Origin: Anaerolineales bacterium UBA5195
GTDB taxonomy: Bacteria > Chloroflexota > Anaerolineae > Anaerolineales > Villigracilaceae
Direction of reading: 5' to 3'
Length of the DNA: 64,000 nucleotides
NCBI GenBank assembly: GCA_002412925.1
Contig: DHVZ01000076.1
Location: forward strand, 47,572 to 111,571
Shown piece after piece: positions 34,765-42,474 of this stretch (positions are counted from its first letter, which is position 1; every line of letters begins with the position of its first letter). Made by a program: the position numbers and the translations under genes. Below the pieces are notes generated by a model. That model had not been told where the DNA came from. It searched no databases and saw only the letters and a list, made by a program, of their open reading frames with translations.

Positions 34765-35378
34765 CCAGACGAGATTTGCCGTCGCTGCCCCTGCATTTCT
34801 TTCGATTATTTGTCGATACACTGACTGTTGAAATTGGGCACGATTCTCTGGTGGCAATTCTCGAAGAAGCGGGTTTACCTGCGGACCTGGCCGACCCGCA
34901 GGCTGTCTCCCGCCATACTGGCCAATCTGCCGCTGAAGCTTACGCGCGGATCCAAAAAGCCCTGCGCGTGTATTACGGACGCGGCGCGCGCGGTATGCTG
35001 GTCCGAATTGGCCGTTTATTGTGGGGACGTTTGCTTGAATCGGCCTCGCTGGCCGAAAGAACTCGGGCGCAGCTCATCCGTGTTTTGCCGCCCGCCATGC
35101 GCCGCCAGGCCGCCCTGGAAATGCTGGCTCGCTTCATCTGCGAAAAGCCCTCTGTCATGGTCGTCCATGCCCCTGATTTGGGTTTGAGGCTGGTGGATCA
35201 TGCCTGTGCGGCTGCAATGGGTCAAACCGAGGCCAATCCCGTCTGTTACGTCACCCTGGGCTTGTTGCTCGAAAACTTGTTCTGGGCAACTGCCCGCGAT
35301 CATGACGTGGAAGAAATTTCCTGCCGCGCCGCAGGCGGCGGTGAATGTGAATTCAAAATCATATTAGAAGGGATGTAA
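34761..35378 (+). CDS. V4R-domain-like protein (second of a pair)
   Basis: The 205-residue protein has the same length and layout as its neighbour upstream: an N-terminal helical part with YGRGARGMLVRIGRLLWG (neighbour: YGRAAKGMLRRIGKASFQ) and an end reading PVCYVTLGLLLENLFWATAR then CRAAGGGECEFKIILEG. The Cys-rich start of the C-terminal half is partly lost: the paralogue's CAIC is replaced by CAAA. The GTG start overlaps the preceding stop, so both are made together, perhaps as a heterodimer. Function is unknown. Confidence 0.68.
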   Translation: MTRRDLPSLPLHFFRLFVDTLTVEIGHDSLVAILEEAGLPADLADPQAVSRHTGQSAAEAYARIQKALRVYYGRGARGMLVRIGRLLWGRLLESASLAERTRAQLIRVLPPAMRRQAALEMLARFICEKPSVMVVHAPDLGLRLVDHACAAAMGQTEANPVCYVTLGLLLENLFWATARDHDVEEISCRAAGGGECEFKIILEGM

Positions 35379-35380
35379 AT

Positions 35381-36208
35381 ATGGAGATCTTCGAGTGGAA
35401 ATGGAAATCGCGCGACAGTCTTGAAATCTACGCACGCGGCTGGAAACCGGAAGCCCCGAAAGCGGTTGTGGTGCTGGTGCATGGACATGGCGAGCACGTC
35501 AATCGCTACAACCATGTCGCTGATGCGTTTACACAAGCGGGTTACGCCATGCAAGCTTTCGACCTGCGTGGGCATGGGCAGTCTGCCGGTCAGCGCGGCC
35601 ATACGTCCAACTATGACAGCTTGATGAACGACATCGCCGATTTCATGGCCGATGCTCAAAAGCGCTATCCCGGCTTACCCGTCTTTCTCTATGGCCATAG
35701 CATGGGCGGAAACCAGGTGATCAATTATGCTTTACGTTCGCCGCAGGGCTTGAAAGGCGTGATTGCCACCGGCCCCTGGCTGAAACTGGCCTTTGACCCG
35801 CCTGCTGCGCAAGTAATTGCTGCTAAATTACTTAACTCCATTGCCTCGGCCTTCTCAATGGCCAGCAGATTGAGCCAGGCCTCACTCTCGCGCGACCCCG
35901 AGGTGGTCAGCAAATATGCCGCTGACCCGCTTGTCCATGACAAAATCTCACCGCGGCTCTACACCGGCATTTACGAAAGCGGTTTATGGGCGCTGGAGCA
36001 CGCTGCCGATTTTAAAATTCCCATGCTCTTGATGCATGGCTCTGGCGATCAAATCACTTCTGCTCCGGCCTCGCAGGAGTTTGCCCAAAAAGCGGGCAGC
36101 CTCGTCACCTTGCGCATCTGGGATGGGTTCTACCACGAAATCCACAACGAACCTGAAAAGACCGAAGTGATCCAGGCAATGGTTGACTGGTTGGATCAAC
36201 AAATCTGA
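35381..36208 (+). CDS. Alpha/beta hydrolase (monoacylglycerol lipase/lysophospholipase-like)
   Basis: The 275-residue enzyme has VVLVHGHGEHVNRYNHVADA (oxyanion HGxGEH of the Hydrolase_4 group), AFDLRGHGQSAGQRGH, the nucleophile elbow FLYGHSMGGNQVINY (Ser in GHSMGG), the acid in LMHGSGDQITSA, and His in GFYHEIHNEPEKTEV. This matches monoacylglycerol lipases, which release fatty acids from monoglycerides. It starts 2 nt after the V4R-like pair and ends in a terminator. Confidence 0.88.
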   Translation: MEIFEWKWKSRDSLEIYARGWKPEAPKAVVVLVHGHGEHVNRYNHVADAFTQAGYAMQAFDLRGHGQSAGQRGHTSNYDSLMNDIADFMADAQKRYPGLPVFLYGHSMGGNQVINYALRSPQGLKGVIATGPWLKLAFDPPAAQVIAAKLLNSIASAFSMASRLSQASLSRDPEVVSKYAADPLVHDKISPRLYTGIYESGLWALEHAADFKIPMLLMHGSGDQITSAPASQEFAQKAGSLVTLRIWDGFYHEIHNEPEKTEVIQAMVDWLDQQI

Positions 36209-36212
36209 TTGA

Positions 36213-36262
36213 AATGCTCGCCGGGTGATGCCTGTCCCTGGTAGGTAGGGCGGGCATTTTTT
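36213..36262 (+). terminator. Terminator after the hydrolase gene
   Basis: AATGCTCGCC pairs with GGGCGGGCATT across a loop of about 25 nt that may fold further, and a T-run (TTTTTT) follows. Confidence 0.6.
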
Positions 36263-36354
36263 ATTAACCCAACTCTTATCCGATTTCACTGGACAAAAGC
36301 ACCCTATCGTGGCAAAATCTTGCCCACTGTATTGATTGAAAGGATGAAGAAAAT

Positions 36355-37059
36355 ATGAGCAAACGTCAGGAAATACGCGCGAAACGCGCCCGGAAGGAAC
36401 GAACAGAGCGGATTCTAATCATCGCAGGCGTTGCCATTGTTGCCATCGCGCTGGCATTGGTTTTGATTCTGCCCCCAATTGTTGAAGCTTCAAAGCCTGT
36501 AGGCGAGATTATAGAACCTCCCCTGATAAAACATTCGCAGGCCAAATTCAATACGATGGGTGATCCGAACGCGCCGGTGAAGATCATTGAATATTCAGAT
36601 TTTCAATGTCCTTATTGCGGGAGGTATGCTCTGGATACAGCGCCGCTCCTGATTGAGGCTTATATTGCCACTGGGAAAGTTTATTTTGAATATCGCTCAT
36701 TTGGCGAGTTTATTGGGGCCGAATCTGTCCGCGCCGCCGAGGCTGCCTACTGCGCGGGTGACCAGGAAAAATTTTGGGAGATGCACGATATCATCTATAC
36801 CAACCAATCTGGTGAAAACAAGGATGGCTTTAACGATCGACGCCTGATAGCTTTTGCGACAAAGCTTGGCCTGGATATGGTTGCGTTCAACGATTGCTTT
36901 TCCAATGGAAAGTATCTGGAAAGGGTCAAGCAGGATGGCCTGGATGCCAGGAAGGCCGGTGTGAAGGCTACCCCATCATTCATCATTAATGGCAAACTAG
37001 TGGAAGGTGCCCAGCCCTTTGAGGCCTTCCAGGCTGAGATCGAGCCATTGCTGAAGTAG
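36355..37059 (+). CDS. DsbA-family thioredoxin-fold protein, membrane-anchored
   Basis: The 234-residue protein has a charged cytoplasmic tail, one membrane helix (about 20-42) and an external thioredoxin-like domain. The CPYC redox pair is Cys 85 and Cys 88, in YSDFQCPYCGRYALD, and the cis-Pro loop is KATPSFIINGKLVEGAQ. The layout fits DsbA/BdbD-type oxidases that form disulfide bonds outside the membrane. No DsbB- or VKOR-like partner is seen nearby. AAAGGAT lies upstream of the ATG. Confidence 0.87.
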   Translation: MSKRQEIRAKRARKERTERILIIAGVAIVAIALALVLILPPIVEASKPVGEIIEPPLIKHSQAKFNTMGDPNAPVKIIEYSDFQCPYCGRYALDTAPLLIEAYIATGKVYFEYRSFGEFIGAESVRAAEAAYCAGDQEKFWEMHDIIYTNQSGENKDGFNDRRLIAFATKLGLDMVAFNDCFSNGKYLERVKQDGLDARKAGVKATPSFIINGKLVEGAQPFEAFQAEIEPLLK

Positions 37060-37076
37060 TCGGAGCAGTGAGTTAC

Positions 37077-37110
37077 AGAGAGGCCGCCCTCACAGGAGGA
37101 CGGCCTCTCT
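37077..37110. terminator. Hairpin after the DsbA-like gene
   Basis: AGAGAGGCCG and CGGCCTCTCT form a perfect 10-bp stem that extends inward with one mismatch. No T-run follows. It may end transcription from either direction between convergent genes. Confidence 0.5.
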
Positions 37111-37153
37111 AATTCAAGGGATTGCCAGTACTTCACGACAGTTGGGAGGATTT

Positions 37154-37205
37154 CCGACTTGGGGTGTGTGGCGTGCGCAGACGCCCGCCACACACCCCAA
37201 GTCGG
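37154..37205. repeat. 20-bp-arm inverted repeat between convergent genes
   Basis: CCGACTTGGGGTGTGTGGCG is followed after 12 nt by its exact reverse complement. It lies between convergent genes next to another hairpin, and its size and base make-up recall the palindromes at 8090 and 10655. Confidence 0.75.
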
Positions 37206-37235
37206 GCTTCTTTAAGCTGTTTCGTAAACTGCTGG

Positions 37236-37940
37236 TTATTTGATAAATAAGCCCAGGAGATAGACAATCATTGGCGCAATTGCCAGCGCCGGGAGGAAAT
37301 TTCCCACACGGATTTTTTTTAATTCCAGCATACTGCTGATGCCGATGCCCATCAGCAGCACCCCGCCCGTGGCGGTCATTTCGTTCATCATCGTTGTGGT
37401 GACGATCGCATCCAATTGCGCCGCCAAAAGGCTGATGCTGCCCTGGTAAACAAAAACCGGCAGCGCCGAAAAGGCTACGCCAATTCCCATCGTTGAAGCG
37501 AAGGCAATTGAGAGGAAACCATCCATCACCGATTTGATCGAGAGGGTCAGGTAATCGCCGCGCAGCCCGTCGCTGATCGAGCCAAGCACAGCCATCGGCC
37601 CGGTGCAGTAGAGGACCGAGGCGGTCAGGAATCCGCGAACGAAACGGCTTGAGCCGCCTTCGGAACTGCCCGAGAAGCGTTTCTCCAGCCAGATGCCCAG
37701 GTTCTGGACGCCTTCCTCCACTTGCCACCATTCGCCCAGGATGGCCCCAAAAATGAGCGCGCCCAGCACAACCAGGGCGTTTTCGGTTTTCAGGAACATT
37801 TGCAAGCCCACGCCGGTTGTGAACAGCCCCATCCCGGCGATGACGGTTGTTTTGAGATTTTCAGAAAGCCGCGTCCCAAAGAACAGCCCAATGGCGCTGC
37901 CGACCAGGATTGCCACCAGGTTGATAAAATTGCCCGTCAT
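37236..37940 (-). CDS. DUF554 family membrane protein
   Basis: The 234-residue protein has about six to seven membrane helices. The N-terminus GNFINLVAILVGSAIGLFFG and later LVVLGALIFGAILGEW are typical of DUF554 (YdfK-like) proteins, whose function is unknown; a transport role is often assumed. ATG at 37940 overlaps the stop of the adenosyltransferase gene, so the two are co-translated. Confidence 0.85.
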   Translation of the reverse strand: MTGNFINLVAILVGSAIGLFFGTRLSENLKTTVIAGMGLFTTGVGLQMFLKTENALVVLGALIFGAILGEWWQVEEGVQNLGIWLEKRFSGSSEGGSSRFVRGFLTASVLYCTGPMAVLGSISDGLRGDYLTLSIKSVMDGFLSIAFASTMGIGVAFSALPVFVYQGSISLLAAQLDAIVTTTMMNEMTATGGVLLMGIGISSMLELKKIRVGNFLPALAIAPMIVYLLGLFIK

Positions 37941-38485
37941 TTCTCGTTTGCCATTCTTGGCGCCTGACCCGCATAGTGATTTTCAAGCAGTTCCAGCACA
38001 AAACACAATGACGACAGGCGATTAAGATAAGCCAGCAGGGCTGGGTTTTCCAGCCCGCCCGTGTGATCCAGTTCCACCACGCGGCGCTCGGCGCGGCGGA
38101 CGATGGTGCGCGCCAGGGCCATGGCCGCGCTGGACGGGTTTTCGCCCGGCAGGATGAAATCTTTCGGCACGCCCACTTCGTCTTCGAGGGCATCTGTTTG
38201 TTGCGCGAGCCAATCCACACGCGCAGCGTCGATGGCGCGGAATTTTTCAGCGTTTTCGAGTGTGGCGCCTACTTCTGACATCAATTTGTAAAGATCGCGT
38301 TGAACTTCCACCAGGAGCGTTGCAACTTGTGGGGCATTGGCGCTGGCCCGCGCCAGGCCGAGGGCGGCAGTCGCCTCGTCCAAAGCACCCAGGGCTTCGA
38401 TGCGCAGATCAAATTTCGTTACGCGGCCTTCACCGAGCAGGCCGGTCTTGCCTTCATCACCGGTTTTAGTATAGAAAGGGGACAT
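37937..38485 (-). CDS. Cob(I)yrinic acid a,c-diamide adenosyltransferase (PduO type)
   Basis: The 182-residue enzyme adds the adenosyl group to cob(I)alamin, giving coenzyme B12. SPFYTKTGDEGKTGLLGEGR is the ATP-binding start of PduO/MMAB enzymes, followed by EALGALDEATAALGLARA. FILPGENPSSAAMALARTIV and RRAERRVVEL complete the active site, and LNRLSSLCFVLELLEN is close to the usual LNRLSDLLF, with the Asp changed to Ser. I use the ATG at 38485; longer frames run into the promoter region. A -10 element 7 nt upstream predicts a leaderless transcript. Confidence 0.9.
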   Translation of the reverse strand: MSPFYTKTGDEGKTGLLGEGRVTKFDLRIEALGALDEATAALGLARASANAPQVATLLVEVQRDLYKLMSEVGATLENAEKFRAIDAARVDWLAQQTDALEDEVGVPKDFILPGENPSSAAMALARTIVRRAERRVVELDHTGGLENPALLAYLNRLSSLCFVLELLENHYAGQAPRMANEK

Positions 38486-38492
38486 GCGCGCT

Positions 38493-38498
38493 ATTATA
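38493..38498 (-). promoter_or_regulatory. -10 element of a leaderless transcript for the adenosyltransferase
   Basis: On the minus strand TATAAT ends 7 nt before the ATG at 38485. There is no ribosome binding site in between. Confidence 0.55.
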
Positions 38499-38533
38499 CC
38501 CGACGCGCGAAAGTCAGTTTCTATTTCTGTCGG

Positions 38534-38563
38534 TTGTTTTGTGTACTGGCAGTAGCGTATAAT
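38534..38563 (+). promoter_or_regulatory. Promoter of the adenylate cyclase gene
   Basis: TTGTTT (38534-38539) and TATAAT (38558-38563) are 18 nt apart. The start codon is at 38603 and a GAGGAG binding site lies upstream of it. It is divergent from the adenosyltransferase promoter. Confidence 0.6.
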
Positions 38564-38602
38564 AAAAAAGTGATTTACTGGTGATCGAGGAGAAGACCAC
38601 TT

Positions 38603-41365
38603 ATGCTTCAAAGCATTCGAAAAAATTGGACAGCACACCTATTATTGCTGTTTTGTGTGGCAGTTGCGGCGCTGATGCTCTGCCTGACACCCATCTGGGC
38701 GCTGGAATGGTATCGCGCGCCCTTCCCCGGTTTCCTGCTTGAGCCGAATAATGTTGTCAGCCAGATCAATGGCTCCGCCTGGCCTGGACGAAGCGAGGGG
38801 GTGGCCTGGTCAGACCGGCTGGTGAGCGTGGACGGAATTCGGGTGCAAACCTCCCTCGACGCGCTCAGGCTGTTCAAAACGAATGGATACCAACCGGTTG
38901 AATTATCCTTTTCCCGCCGGCATGGAAGCGCCTACGACTTGACCGTTACACCGATCAAAGTCGCTTTCCGAGACTTCCTTTCGTTATTCCTCGTGCCCTA
39001 TTTTGTTGGTTTGACCTTCCTGGGGATTGGCCTGTGGACATATCGCATTCGCCCGGAACTGCGCTCCACACGCGCCTTTGTGATTTTCCTGGCCGCCATT
39101 TCTGTGTTGACAACCACTTTTTTGGATATGAATACCAGCCATCATGTGGCCCTGGTCTGGTCGCTCAGCCTGCCGGTGGCAGCCGGCGCGATTGGATTCC
39201 TGGCGCTGGTTTTTCCGTTGGAAATGAAGCTTGTTGAGCGCTGGCCAGTTTCCCAGGTCTTTCCCTGGGCGCTTGCGCTGATTCTGGGAGTTGTCATCGC
39301 CCGGGATCTTCTCACCCCCCCAACTCCCTATGCTTATATCGACTCGTGGCGCTGGGGTTATATCCTGAACGCGCTGGGAATATTAACCTTCCTGGCCTCA
39401 TTGATGCTGCGGATCCTTGGCAATAGTTCGCCAGTTGTTCGCCAGCAGAGCCGTGTGATTGTCTTTGGCGCGGCGCTGGCTTTGCTCCCAATCTTATCTT
39501 TTTACCTGATCCCAATTGGTTTCGGCGGAAAAATCCCTGAGTTTCGCGCTGAATTCATGTTCCCGCCGCTGATTTTCTTGCCCCTTTCAGTGACATACGC
39601 CATCCTGCGTTACCGTCTGCTGGATGTAGACCGCTGGTTTAGCCGGGCGCTGACCTATGTACTGACGACGGGTGTTGCGCTGGGAATCTTCTATGCCCTG
39701 ATCACTGGCTTTTCCCTTTTGTTGCGGCAGGCAGTCCGCGCGGATAATCCGCTGGTGATGGCCGGGTATTTGCTGATCCTGGTTGTTGGTTTTTTACCGG
39801 CTCGTGATTTGATCCAGCGTGGCATCGACCGCCTTTTTTATCGCTCACACGCCGATTATCGCCGCGTGCTTTCCCACCTTTCACGCAACCTGGTGGTCAC
39901 ACCCGATTTGAAACGCACGCTTACGCTCTTGGAGGAAGAGCTTAAGAAAGCGCTTGCCCCTGAGAAGCTGGTGGTATTCCTTTACGATGACGACCATCGG
40001 GATTATTTCCCGCATGGCGCGGGTTCTGAGGGCGCGCGTGCTTTTACACCTTCCGATGCTTTGCCGATGATGTTGAGGGAGAAAAAGGCCCCGCTCTGGT
40101 TCCCTTCCGAAACTTTGTTGCAGCCAGACTTGCAAGACGAGCCGACCCTGGGATGTGAAGTCTTTGTCCCGCTTAATTACGAAGGCCGCCTGATTGGCTT
40201 CCTGGCAGTTGGCCGCCGCCTTTCGGGCGAGCCGTATAACAGCAACGACCTGGATTTCCTCTCGGCGGTGGCAGACCAATCGGCGCTTGCCTTCGAAAAT
40301 GCGCGTTTGTTCGAAAACCTGCGCCACACGCTCGACGAAACCCGCGAAATGAAAAACCTGATGGACGATATTTTCTCGTCCATCGCCACCGGCGTGATTA
40401 CCACTGATCTTGACCATAAGATTACCCTTTTTAACCGCGCCGCCGAAAATATCCTGGGTGTGACGCTGGAGGCCGCCATGGGTAAATCGTTGTTCGATGC
40501 CCTGCCCGCTTTGAATCCCGGGCTGGATGAAGTGACCACAGATGCCATGCAAGGGGAGATCGCCCGGGGGCGTGAAATCTCCTCCCATAGCCTGACGCGT
40601 GGTGACCTGTTCCTGCGTCTCTCTGCCGCGCCCCTCCGTGATGCGCGTTTTGCCACCAAAGGCGCCACCATCGTTTTCGAAGACCTCACTGAAACGCGCA
40701 AAGTGGAAGCTGAGCGCGAAGTCATCCTCCAGACTTTTGGGCGCGTGGTGGCCCCGCGTGTGCGTGACCGTCTTCTGGCCGATGTCGGCAACCTGCAGCT
40801 TCAGGGGACGCGCAAGACCGTCACCATGTTGTTTGCTGATTTAAGCGGTTTTACCTCCTTCAGTGAGAAGTCCTCGTCTGAAACTGTCTTCAAGCTGCTC
40901 AATTCGTACCTTGATAACGCCGCGCAGGCCATCCTGGAGAACGAGGGCACCCTCGATAAATTCATGGGCGATGCCGTCATGGCCATGTGGAATTCCCCCG
41001 ATCCCCAGCCCGACCACGCCTTGCGCGCCTGTCGCGCTGCGCTTGAGATCATTCAGCGTTCGCTCGAGGCCCACAAGCGCTTCCCAACCCTTGAACACCA
41101 GCTTATCTTTCGCGTTGGCGTGACCACCGGCCCGGCCATCGTTGGGAATGTGGGCACCAGCGAGTTGTTTAACTACACTGCGATCGGTGACACGGTCAAC
41201 CTGGCCCAGCGCCTCCAGGCTAGCGCCCAGCCTGGGCAAATCTATATTCAGAAAGCCACCTACGAGATTGTCAAAGACCAGGTTGTTGCAGATGTGTTGG
41301 AGCCGCTCACGGTTAAGGGCCGCGAACAACCGGTCGCAGTCTACCTGCTCAAAGGAATGAAGTGA
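38603..41365 (+). CDS. Membrane class III adenylate cyclase with GAF and PAS domains
   Basis: The 920-residue protein makes cyclic AMP. It has a first helix, a PDZ-like external segment (about 50-115, SVDGIRVQTSLDALRLFKT), about seven helices (to residue 410), a GAF domain (about 430-570), a PAS domain (about 585-690) and a C-terminal cyclase domain. Catalytic residues are present: metal Asp in LFADLSGFTSF (near 745) and in KFMGDAVMAMW (near 788), the purine-specifying Lys in the same motif, and the NxxxR pair in IGDTVNLAQRL (near 865). Lys and Asp at the purine positions favour ATP over GTP. The signal sensed is unknown. Confidence 0.88.
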   Translation: MLQSIRKNWTAHLLLLFCVAVAALMLCLTPIWALEWYRAPFPGFLLEPNNVVSQINGSAWPGRSEGVAWSDRLVSVDGIRVQTSLDALRLFKTNGYQPVELSFSRRHGSAYDLTVTPIKVAFRDFLSLFLVPYFVGLTFLGIGLWTYRIRPELRSTRAFVIFLAAISVLTTTFLDMNTSHHVALVWSLSLPVAAGAIGFLALVFPLEMKLVERWPVSQVFPWALALILGVVIARDLLTPPTPYAYIDSWRWGYILNALGILTFLASLMLRILGNSSPVVRQQSRVIVFGAALALLPILSFYLIPIGFGGKIPEFRAEFMFPPLIFLPLSVTYAILRYRLLDVDRWFSRALTYVLTTGVALGIFYALITGFSLLLRQAVRADNPLVMAGYLLILVVGFLPARDLIQRGIDRLFYRSHADYRRVLSHLSRNLVVTPDLKRTLTLLEEELKKALAPEKLVVFLYDDDHRDYFPHGAGSEGARAFTPSDALPMMLREKKAPLWFPSETLLQPDLQDEPTLGCEVFVPLNYEGRLIGFLAVGRRLSGEPYNSNDLDFLSAVADQSALAFENARLFENLRHTLDETREMKNLMDDIFSSIATGVITTDLDHKITLFNRAAENILGVTLEAAMGKSLFDALPALNPGLDEVTTDAMQGEIARGREISSHSLTRGDLFLRLSAAPLRDARFATKGATIVFEDLTETRKVEAEREVILQTFGRVVAPRVRDRLLADVGNLQLQGTRKTVTMLFADLSGFTSFSEKSSSETVFKLLNSYLDNAAQAILENEGTLDKFMGDAVMAMWNSPDPQPDHALRACRAALEIIQRSLEAHKRFPTLEHQLIFRVGVTTGPAIVGNVGTSELFNYTAIGDTVNLAQRLQASAQPGQIYIQKATYEIVKDQVVADVLEPLTVKGREQPVAVYLLKGMK

Positions 41366-41991
41366 AAAAACAATATCACCGCAGCATCACGATGCAAGCC
41401 CTGGAGGCCCACTTCAACCCGGAAGCGCTCGAAACTGCCGTTGCTGCCAACCTGGGACAGGATGCCTGGTGGTATCAATTTGGGCACGACCATTTCCACT
41501 ACGACAACAACTCCTTTGCTGCCGGGAATGCCTATCTGGATCAATTGCGCCGTTCCGTTGTGGAGGCCCTCGGGCGCGGGGAGGCCTTGCCTGCCCGTCA
41601 GCTTTTCGGGCGGCTGACGCACACTGCGCAGGATTTTTATGCTCACAGCAATTACATCACGCTCTGGCGGGAGAGTCACCCCGAGGCCGTGCCGGAGGAG
41701 GTCGATCCGTTGCTTGCTGCGTTAATAACGAGTCCCCGGCTGTGCTCCGGGCGGATTTATTACCCGTTGGAAGCATTCTCGTTTCTTCCGGCGCTCAAAC
41801 CGTATGTCGTGCCGTTGCTGCCCCGCGATTCGCATGCCTGGATGAACCTCGACGACCCATCCCGCCCGGGTTTTGACTGTGCTCATGCCGCTGCTGTCAA
41901 ACGGACAAAACTGGAGTTCGAGCGGATCTGTCAGGAGTTGTGCCCGGAACAAATTCAACTCTGGACCGGGCTACAAAACCCAAAAGCGTAA
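41362..41991 (+). CDS. Putative HetC/phospholipase C-like protein
   Basis: The 209-residue protein is rich in His and Asp in positions that look metal-binding: YHRSITMQALEAHF, then WWYQFGHDHFHYDNN and RLTHTAQDFYAHSNYITLW. The 'HTxQDFYAHSNY' segment recalls zinc-dependent phospholipase C folds and fungal HET-C proteins. No signal peptide is visible. The GTG start overlaps the cyclase stop by 4 bases, so they are co-translated. Function is a guess from the motif alone. Confidence 0.55.
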   Translation: MKKQYHRSITMQALEAHFNPEALETAVAANLGQDAWWYQFGHDHFHYDNNSFAAGNAYLDQLRRSVVEALGRGEALPARQLFGRLTHTAQDFYAHSNYITLWRESHPEAVPEEVDPLLAALITSPRLCSGRIYYPLEAFSFLPALKPYVVPLLPRDSHAWMNLDDPSRPGFDCAHAAAVKRTKLEFERICQELCPEQIQLWTGLQNPKA

Positions 41992-42009
41992 ATTCAAAAT
42001 CACAAAGGG

Positions 42010-42015
42010 TATAAT
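42010..42015 (+). promoter_or_regulatory. -10 element of a leaderless transcript for the YqeY gene
   Basis: TATAAT ends 6 nt before the ATG at 42022. No ribosome binding site is present in the short gap. Confidence 0.6.
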
Positions 42016-42021
42016 CACTTT

Positions 42022-42474
42022 ATGGACAAAAAGACTGAATTTGACAGTGCCATCAAAGATGCCATGAAATCTGGCGACGAAGTGCGCAAGCGCACTTTGC
42101 GGATGGTCATGGCCGCCATCAAACAAATCGAAGTTGACCGCCGCGTCAGCCTGGATGAAGCCGGGGTGCTTTCCATTTTGCAGAAAGAAATCAAACTGCG
42201 CAAGGAAGCGCTTGAAGAAGCCAAAAGAGCCAATCGCGCCGACCTGGCCGCAGATGCCCAGGCCGAAATCGACGTTTTGAGTGCCTTCCTGCCCCAGAGT
42301 CTCAGCGCCGATGAACTGCGCACCCTGGTGCAAACTGCCATCACCGAGACCGGCGCCGCTTCTCCTGCCGATCTGGGCAGGGTCATGAAAGCGCTCCTGC
42401 CCCAGGTTGCGGGCCGCGCCCCTGGCGATCAGGTCAGCGCGCTGGTGCGGGAGCTCCTGCAGAATAAACAGTGA
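42022..42474 (+). CDS. GatB/YqeY domain protein
   Basis: The 150-residue protein is a stand-alone YqeY: KSGDEVRKRTLRMVMAAIKQ, LSILQKEIKLRKEALEEAKRA and the C-terminal LGRVMKALLPQVAGRAPGDQ. It shares the tail domain of the tRNA amidotransferase GatB, and is thought to act on tRNA or its binding proteins. The stop overlaps the GTG start of the HD phosphodiesterase by 4 bases. Confidence 0.9.
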   Translation: MDKKTEFDSAIKDAMKSGDEVRKRTLRMVMAAIKQIEVDRRVSLDEAGVLSILQKEIKLRKEALEEAKRANRADLAADAQAEIDVLSAFLPQSLSADELRTLVQTAITETGAASPADLGRVMKALLPQVAGRAPGDQVSALVRELLQNKQ

